This document shows, in pieces, positions 58,370-64,000 of a stretch of 64,000 bases of DNA. Positions within the stretch are counted from its first letter, which is position 1. Every line of letters begins with the position of its first letter. The position numbers were made by a program, and so were the translations under genes. The DNA lies in the NCBI GenBank assembly GCA_016508695.1, contig VNKQ01000001.1, forward strand, positions 93,156 through 157,155, read 5' to 3'. This DNA is from Hyphodiscus hymeniophilus. Lineage: Eukaryota; Ascomycota; Leotiomycetes; Helotiales; Hyphodiscaceae. A model generated the notes under the pieces. That model worked only from the letters and a program-made list of their open reading frames with translations, was not told where the DNA came from and made no database searches.

Positions 58370-60750
58370 TAAATCCTAAGCCTAGCTACTTTACTATTTA
58401 ATTAAAGGAGAATTTCTCGAGAAGCTATAAGACATTATATAAGTACTTATTAATAAGGATAATCCCGATCTAGCCTACTTTACTAGTATACGTATCTTCT
58501 TTAATAAGAAAAGTATAAAATCTGCGACTAAATATCGTTTTTATATATATCTCTAAACCGAGTAAGAGGCCAAATAAAACTATAAGATTAATAGTAAATT
58601 CCTTTAAGGAGACTCTTACTAGTAGGATCTAGGCTATTAGATCTTAAGCGACTTAAGAATAAAAGATCTAAAGTCCCTTCTCTAATAACGATATTATCTT
58701 AAGTAATATTAGAAAGCTTATATAAAGAATTAGGGCGGGCAAGTTCGTCAAACGATATTTCTTTTAATAGGCCTTTATAATATATTTTCACTTATAATAT
58801 CGCTTTTAATTTACTTTATAAAGTATAATTAAGGGTTATAATTCTCGTAATTCTACTTTAAGTCAAAGGTTTTATTTATTATTAATACGCTTAAGATATT
58901 TATAAGTCTAGATATTTATATACTTTTTATTAGAACGGATTAATTAACTATTACTTGCTTAGTAAGGCGGGGTTAGTATAATAATACTAAGGACGTAATA
59001 TATTATTATATTTCTAATAAAACCCGTGCTACTAAAGAGTTAGAAGAGATAGCAAGCAAGACTATTAATACTCGAGAAGAGTATTATCTCTTTATATATC
59101 TTCTTCGCCGAATTTTATACAAGTTAAGTTAGGGAGAAGATTAGATTACTCTTTATTATTGTCTTATAAGCCCTAGCCTAAATGCTTAACTCTATAAGAA
59201 AGCCGACTTATTCTAGTTATAATTAAACCTAGAGACTACTTAGTTAAGTTTACTTAAATATTTCTTTTAGTAAAAACTTAAAGAAGCTACCTCTTATTAT
59301 ATTAATATAATAAGCTTACTTATAGTATTTAAATTAAATTAGTAAGATATACTAAAAGACTCTAACCCTAATAATCCCGTATACTTTCTTTTTGTCTATT
59401 CGATCCCTTTATATATATTAATAGGCTTCTTACGAGAAAACCTTAATAAGTTTTATTTTGGATTTAAACTCCGACTTTATCGAATTAGCTCGAATTATAT
59501 CCCGTATACTAAGTCTATATTTACTATAATCTTCTTAGAGAGTATTTGGTTTAATACGCTCTTTAAGGATATTAGCTAGTCTACTATTCTATATAAGGAT
59601 AGCTAGGTCTAGACTATATAAGAAGAAAGAGAGGTTAATCTCGGTTACCTACTTACTTTTAAGGGAATAGGAGTTAGGGATATTACCCAAAAATATAGTT
59701 ATCTTTAGTAAGAGCGAAAGTTCGACTAGATATTATAAACAATTAATATAAATTATACTAAGAACTTCTTTATTAGACAAAGTAAGTTCTTATAGCAATT
59801 CGTTAAGTATATAACTTAAGTCTCTTATATAAACGTTTTATTCGAGCTTACTAGATATATTAATAAGTAGCTAGGCTAAGCGGGATTACTTATAGCTAAG
59901 CGAGATTATATTTTTAACTTCGCTATTAGACTAATTATTATTTAGTAGAGAATTAATATTTAGTCCTAAATAGTTACTATTAACTATGCAAATCTAATAG
60001 TAAAGGACCTTCTTCTTAGTAGGCGGGTCGCTTTCTCTAATAGTAACGTTCGCTAGTATATTATATATAACCTATATAACCTTTTATCGAGTAATTATAT
60101 CTTTTATAAGAATAATCCTAATTTATTACTCGAGTACTTCTTTAGAGTAGCTACTTTATATATCTTTTAATAAGGAGGAAAGGTATAGACTAAACTAAGG
60201 AATAATTAGGAGAATTAGTTATTTCGCTTTTTTTTTCGTTAAGTCTATTAATATATTATATAATACTTCCTTCTAACTATTGCAGATAAATAAAAAGCAC
60301 GGCTTTATAAGCTTCTTTATACTATTAATTTACTTTTCTTTATTTTAAATAAAATATAGCTTATTTAGCGATTAAAGAGTATTATAGATAAGAATACTAG
60401 GCAAGTAATTCTAAGAGAATATTACTAGGCAAGATAGGATTTTACTTATAGGCTTAGGCCCCTCTATCGACCGGCTATAGTACTTGAGATCCTAGATTAT
60501 ATATATCCGCTTAAGTCTCGGCCTATAATATAGTTTATAAACCCTATAATACTCTTAGGAGGCCTACTTTTATAGTTCTCTTAAGAGCGAGACTTTTTAG
60601 GTTATAAGCCTAGGCGTATTAAAAAGTAAGTCGAGATTAAGCTTTAAAGGCTACTCTAGTCTTTATTAGGCTACGAGCGTAGTCTTAAATAGGTTTAATT
60701 TAGAGTATAATATTTGTCTAGTACTCTTTCCTTAGTATAGCCTACTAAAT
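58370..60750 (+). pseudogene. Possible RIPed relic reading frame A
   Basis: In the frame whose codons start at positions divisible by three, protein-like stretches with few stops appear, for example about 59020-59130 (KELEEIASKTINTREEYYLF...) and 59358-59560 (NPNNPVYFLFVYSIPLYILI...). Stops are TAA or TAG, often where Gln would fit. Stop density elsewhere is high, so coding origin is only suggested. I do not recognise a family. Confidence 0.3.
59293..59314. repeat. Perfect 22-bp palindrome, copy of the dispersed motif
   Basis: CTTATTATAT followed by TAATATAATAAG reads the same on both strands. Confidence 0.6.
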
Positions 60751-61281
60751 TCTATTCTTTAGTATTAATATTAGATAGTTTATATACTAAAGCTATTATC
60801 TATTATATATATATATAATAACTCGACCTTAGTATACTAATATAATAACTTCTCAACTTAGTACTTCTTATTCTTTAATAATTCACTTTTAATAAAGTAA
60901 ATAAAATATATTAGCTTGCTTTGTGCAATAATTTATAGCGCGTTAGTACGCTCTAGTATACGCTTTACGTCTTTGTTTCTACTTTTATATTAGAACTTCT
61001 CTTTTAGCGTAATTTTTTTTCTCTTATAATAATAAATTTCTTTTTATCTTTATATATAATTGTCTTACTTTATAATATAGCTTCGCAATATAGCTTTATA
61101 ATATTTAGCTCTCTTTTCTTATTATTATATTATCTTGTCTTATATATTATAAACTCCTTACGTATATATCTCCTTTATTATCTTAGTAGAATTCGTAGCT
61201 AGTTTTACTTTACTTTTGTAAAATTACTTATAATACTAGTATAATAAGTATTACTTTTGTTACTTTATATATTTATTCGTT

Positions 61282-63897
61282 ATGTCTCCTAAAAAGCAAA
61301 AAGTAACTACTAAAGTAGTAAGCTAACCTTAATAAAGTAATATAGGAGAATAGTCTTCTAGTACTCTAGCTCTTTTTATTAAGTCGTTAGAAAAGCGTCT
61401 CGCCCTAAATAATAACCTAAATATACTTATACTTAATTTTATACCCGAGCCTATTTTGTATTTTACTAACTTAGCCGCTTAACCCGCTAAAAGTAATAAG
61501 ACGGCTAGTCTCTAAGCCAAATATATTTTTAAGAACTCTCTTAGAATTCGTCTTATCGCTTATAAACTAGAAAAGACTACGAATATTATAGTGGCTTACT
61601 TTAGTTTTCTATCTATTATTATATTTAAGACTTTCGTCGCTTCCGAAAGTATTATATACTCTTATTATATTAGTATAGTAAGTATACTAATATTAATATC
61701 TATTATAAAAGTTTCTATTATTATTACTACTCTTAAAACGGCTATCGATTTAGAATATAATATACTTAACTTAAAGTCTTTACTTATTATTAATATTATC
61801 TTTTACGAGATAATTACTAATTTAAAAGATTTCGAGTAGAAAATAATTATAACTTATTTTAATATACTTAAAACCTTTAATGCTATTAGTATTAGGATTA
61901 GTAATAAGCGCGTTATATACCTTAACTTTATTTATATTATTTATTACTTACTTCTCTTTATTAGCGATAATTATATCTCTTTTTAGAATCTAGTCGTTAT
62001 AACCCTTTATTATAGCTTTACTTTAGAGAATTAAAACTATAGTCTTTTATTAGCTAAGTATATTAATCGCGCAACTAGTAAGAGTTGTATTACCTCGACT
62101 AGATTAAAGAGAATACTTTCTACTAAAAACGATATTATAGTTAACCTCGAGTTTTTAACTAATAAGGACTTTACTATAATATTAGAGTAAGAGAATCTAA
62201 ATAAAGAGGGGTTAGCTACTTATAGCTTTTACTAATTAACTAAACTTATAGAAAATACTCTTAAAGAGTTAGATAATAAGGAGAATATTAATAATTTAAC
62301 GAGTCTATCCTTTGCAATTATTATTAATATTAAGAAAGCCTATACTAATAGCCTAGTTTAAGTTTTCTCTAGTATTAGTTCTTTGTTTACTAATGCGTTT
62401 ATTACCCGTATATAGCGTTTTTAAAGACCCTTAATAATAAAGACCGAGATACTTAAGTTTTATAAGAGTATAAGTAATTAAGTTAAGATCTAGTAAGGCG
62501 AGTATTAAATTAATACTAGTCGAGTCGATAATACTTATAAGGCTACTAAAATAGAGAATATGTTTTTAATAACCTAGTAGATTACTACTAGGGATTAAGC
62601 TAGGGAAATAGCAATAAACGATAGTAATAATAAAGAAGCTAACCTCGCTAAGTATAATAAAGAAAATAACCTTGCCGAGCGTATAAATATAAATATACTA
62701 GCCGTTAAGACTATAATAATATAGAATTTTACCCGGATCCTATTTTATTTAGAGGTATATAAGTAAATAAGTATCGACTTAAAGACTCGCATTTTTAATT
62801 TATTCCCTAATATAAAGGAGCTTAATCTAGAACTACCTTAAGTAAAATTAAAGTTTTAGTAGCTAGTTAGTAAGTTAACTTTTTTATTCTTATTATATTA
62901 GTATAATAAGCTTACTAATATCGATAGCTTTATATTAGATATATTTATAAGAGAATATATCTTACTATTAGGGAATTGTCGCGCCTAATTATAGACTTAG
63001 AAAGATACTTATTATACTTACGTTCGTTATAATATCAATATATAAATAGGCTCTATATAACGAGCTATTTCTAATAGTAGCTTGTCTATTTATAGTAACC
63101 CTAATTGTTTGTCCCGCTAGCGCGATTAATATATAATTCGCTAATCTAGAGAAGTTCTTCTCTAAAGGTTCTCTTAAGATATTTTAGTATTATAGTATCG
63201 AGAAGAATTGCCCTAATAAACGCGTAAGTAGATTTATTTAACTTAATATTATAAACCTCTAGAAATTCCTCGATTTGCTTAATCTTACAAATCTATAAGT
63301 AAGCTTATTATACTAATATAACAAGTAAGCTTTATTTTTACTAACTATAATAAACTAGTAATATTATTGTTATCTTAGCTTATACGACTTAGTAAAATCG
63401 TAATTTAAGTATTATTAAAAACTATAAGGTAATTCTATATTATAACTCCGATTAGTATAAAGCCGACTAAGCGATAGAAGATAACAAAGTCGTTAAGCGA
63501 GTCTATATTAGCCTACTAAATTATATATAGGCGCGTAAGATTAAAAACGAGTCCTATACTCTTCGAAACCTAAATACTCTAATTAGTAAAGGCGTTAAGT
63601 AAGTCGTTAATAGTAATACGTTCTAGCTATTTGCTACTCTTATCGTTAATAGCCTAAAGGAGGTTAGTAAACTACTTAGCTAGATATAAGACCTTACTTT
63701 AACGCTTAAGAGCCTATCGCTATATTTCGAGTACTTTATAAATAATTTCAAATTAAATAATACTCTCTTACTTAAATCGAATAAGGATAAGGTAGGTTTT
63801 GACTTACTCTTAATAGTCGAGGATAATCCTAAAGCCTTTAGTATTTATTAAGACGGCTTGTTAGGTAAAGACAAGCTCTAGTTACTCGATTTAGAAA
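61282..63897 (+). pseudogene. Possible RIPed relic reading frame B, reading towards the telomere
   Basis: ATG 61282 is followed by a Lys-rich start (MSPKKQKVTTKVV). In the same frame, stops are much rarer than in the neighbouring frames up to about 62300, including an 82-codon open run at 61591-61839. Further towards the telomere TAA/TAG become frequent. It may be a RIPed gene of a subtelomeric element. No motif is recognised, and RIP itself removes TGA codons, so their absence is not evidence of coding. Confidence 0.35.
62889..62910. repeat. 22-bp near-palindrome, copy of the dispersed motif
   Basis: CTTATTATATTAGTATAATAAG, palindromic apart from a transition pair at the centre. Confidence 0.55.
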
Positions 63898-63899
63898 AC

Positions 63900-64000
63900 T
63901 TAGGGTTAGGGTTAGGGTTAGGGTTAGGGTTAGGGTTAGGGTTAGGGTTAGGGTTAGGGTTAGGGTTAGGGTTAGGGTTAGGGTTAGGGTTAGGGTTAGG
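63900..64000 (+). repeat. Telomere, (TTAGGG)n
   Basis: Sixteen perfect TTAGGG units plus TTAGG run to the last base, G-rich strand 5'->3' towards the end, as at a right chromosome terminus. Confidence 0.98.

Larger units (their letters stand above)
55430..63899. repeat. Telomere-proximal heavily RIPed block
   Basis: About 8.5 kb of TA-rich DNA in which CpA and TpG are very scarce but CpG persists, the expected product of RIP. It holds a CCAATTCC array, a 40-bp minisatellite, dispersed palindromes and two weak relic reading frames, and abuts the telomere directly. It is likely a RIPed subtelomeric repeat that may be shared with other chromosome ends. The RIP state means transposon identity cannot be read by eye. 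Confidence 0.75.

Noticed and set aside
57000..60700. A telomere-linked RecQ helicase
   Set aside because: No Walker or DEAH-type motif could be read in any frame; kept only as a general possibility.
58370..63897. Absence of TGA stops in long frames as proof of coding origin
   Set aside because: RIP removes TpG as the complement of CpA, so TGA becomes rare in every frame of such DNA. Only lower TAA/TAG density in one frame is usable evidence.
1..64000. CRISPR arrays, bacterial operons or riboswitches
   Set aside because: The window is eukaryotic (introns, TTAGGG telomere, RIP); the tandem arrays have no unique spacers of constant length.

Overview
The window is the terminal 64 kb of a chromosome of a filamentous ascomycete (Pezizomycotina). 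It ends in about 16 copies of TTAGGG at 63900-64000. Genes have short GT-AG introns (45-80 bp, with exceptions), and the gene families are typical of this group: HET domains, HeLo-like domains, a patatin/NB-ARC/TPR receptor, DUF1996 and DUF4238. Several blocks are TA-rich and poor in CpA/TpG while keeping CpG, as repeat-induced point mutation (RIP) leaves them. The sequence does not let me name the species.

Layout. 0-7.6 kb: a RIP-like stub, a decayed DUF1996 fragment and an intact secreted DUF1996 protein. 7.6-15.2 kb: a cluster of near-complete but broken genes: a HeLo-like N-terminal domain fused to a SNF1-like kinase lacking DFG, an Hsp70-like ATPase, a divergently transcribed coiled-coil protein, and an unidentified ORF. 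15.2-16.2 kb: a poly(A)-tailed retroelement with a 15-bp target-site duplication. 16.9-20.5 kb: a broken glycine-rich protein. 20.5-30.5 kb: mostly gene remnants, including ankyrin, two HET-domain pseudogenes and a fungal-specific family. 30.5-45.2 kb: the most intact part, with a Ulp1/C48 SUMO-protease-like gene, a DUF4238 gene, a PD-(D/E)XK-like protein, a Tc1/mariner-like MITE and a GH27 alpha-galactosidase-like enzyme. 46-49 kb: a HET pseudogene and a broken membrane-protein gene. 49-50.3 kb: RIP-like DNA carrying a younger GGACC-rich insertion. 50.9-55.0 kb: an apparently intact patatin-NB-ARC-TPR NLR. 55-63.9 kb: a duplicated 211-bp unit followed by a heavily RIPed block with a minisatellite, dispersed palindromes and relic reading frames, then the telomere.

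Theme. Many genes belong to families used in fungal self/non-self recognition and regulated cell death: HeLo-like, HET x3, a patatin NLR, and possibly Hsp70-like and ankyrin partners. They lie in a graded series from intact (NLR) to one or two lesions (HeLo-kinase, Hsp70-like, coiled-coil) to remnants. Many lesions are single C-to-T type nonsense changes, chiefly TAG where CAG or TGG is expected, which suggests mild RIP-like mutation of subtelomeric copies. The most unusual item is the HeLo-like plus degenerate-kinase gene, which has the layout of a fungal counterpart to the necroptosis effector MLKL, next to an Hsp70-like ATPase. Reading frames, splice sites and motifs were worked out by eye. 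No similarity search was run.
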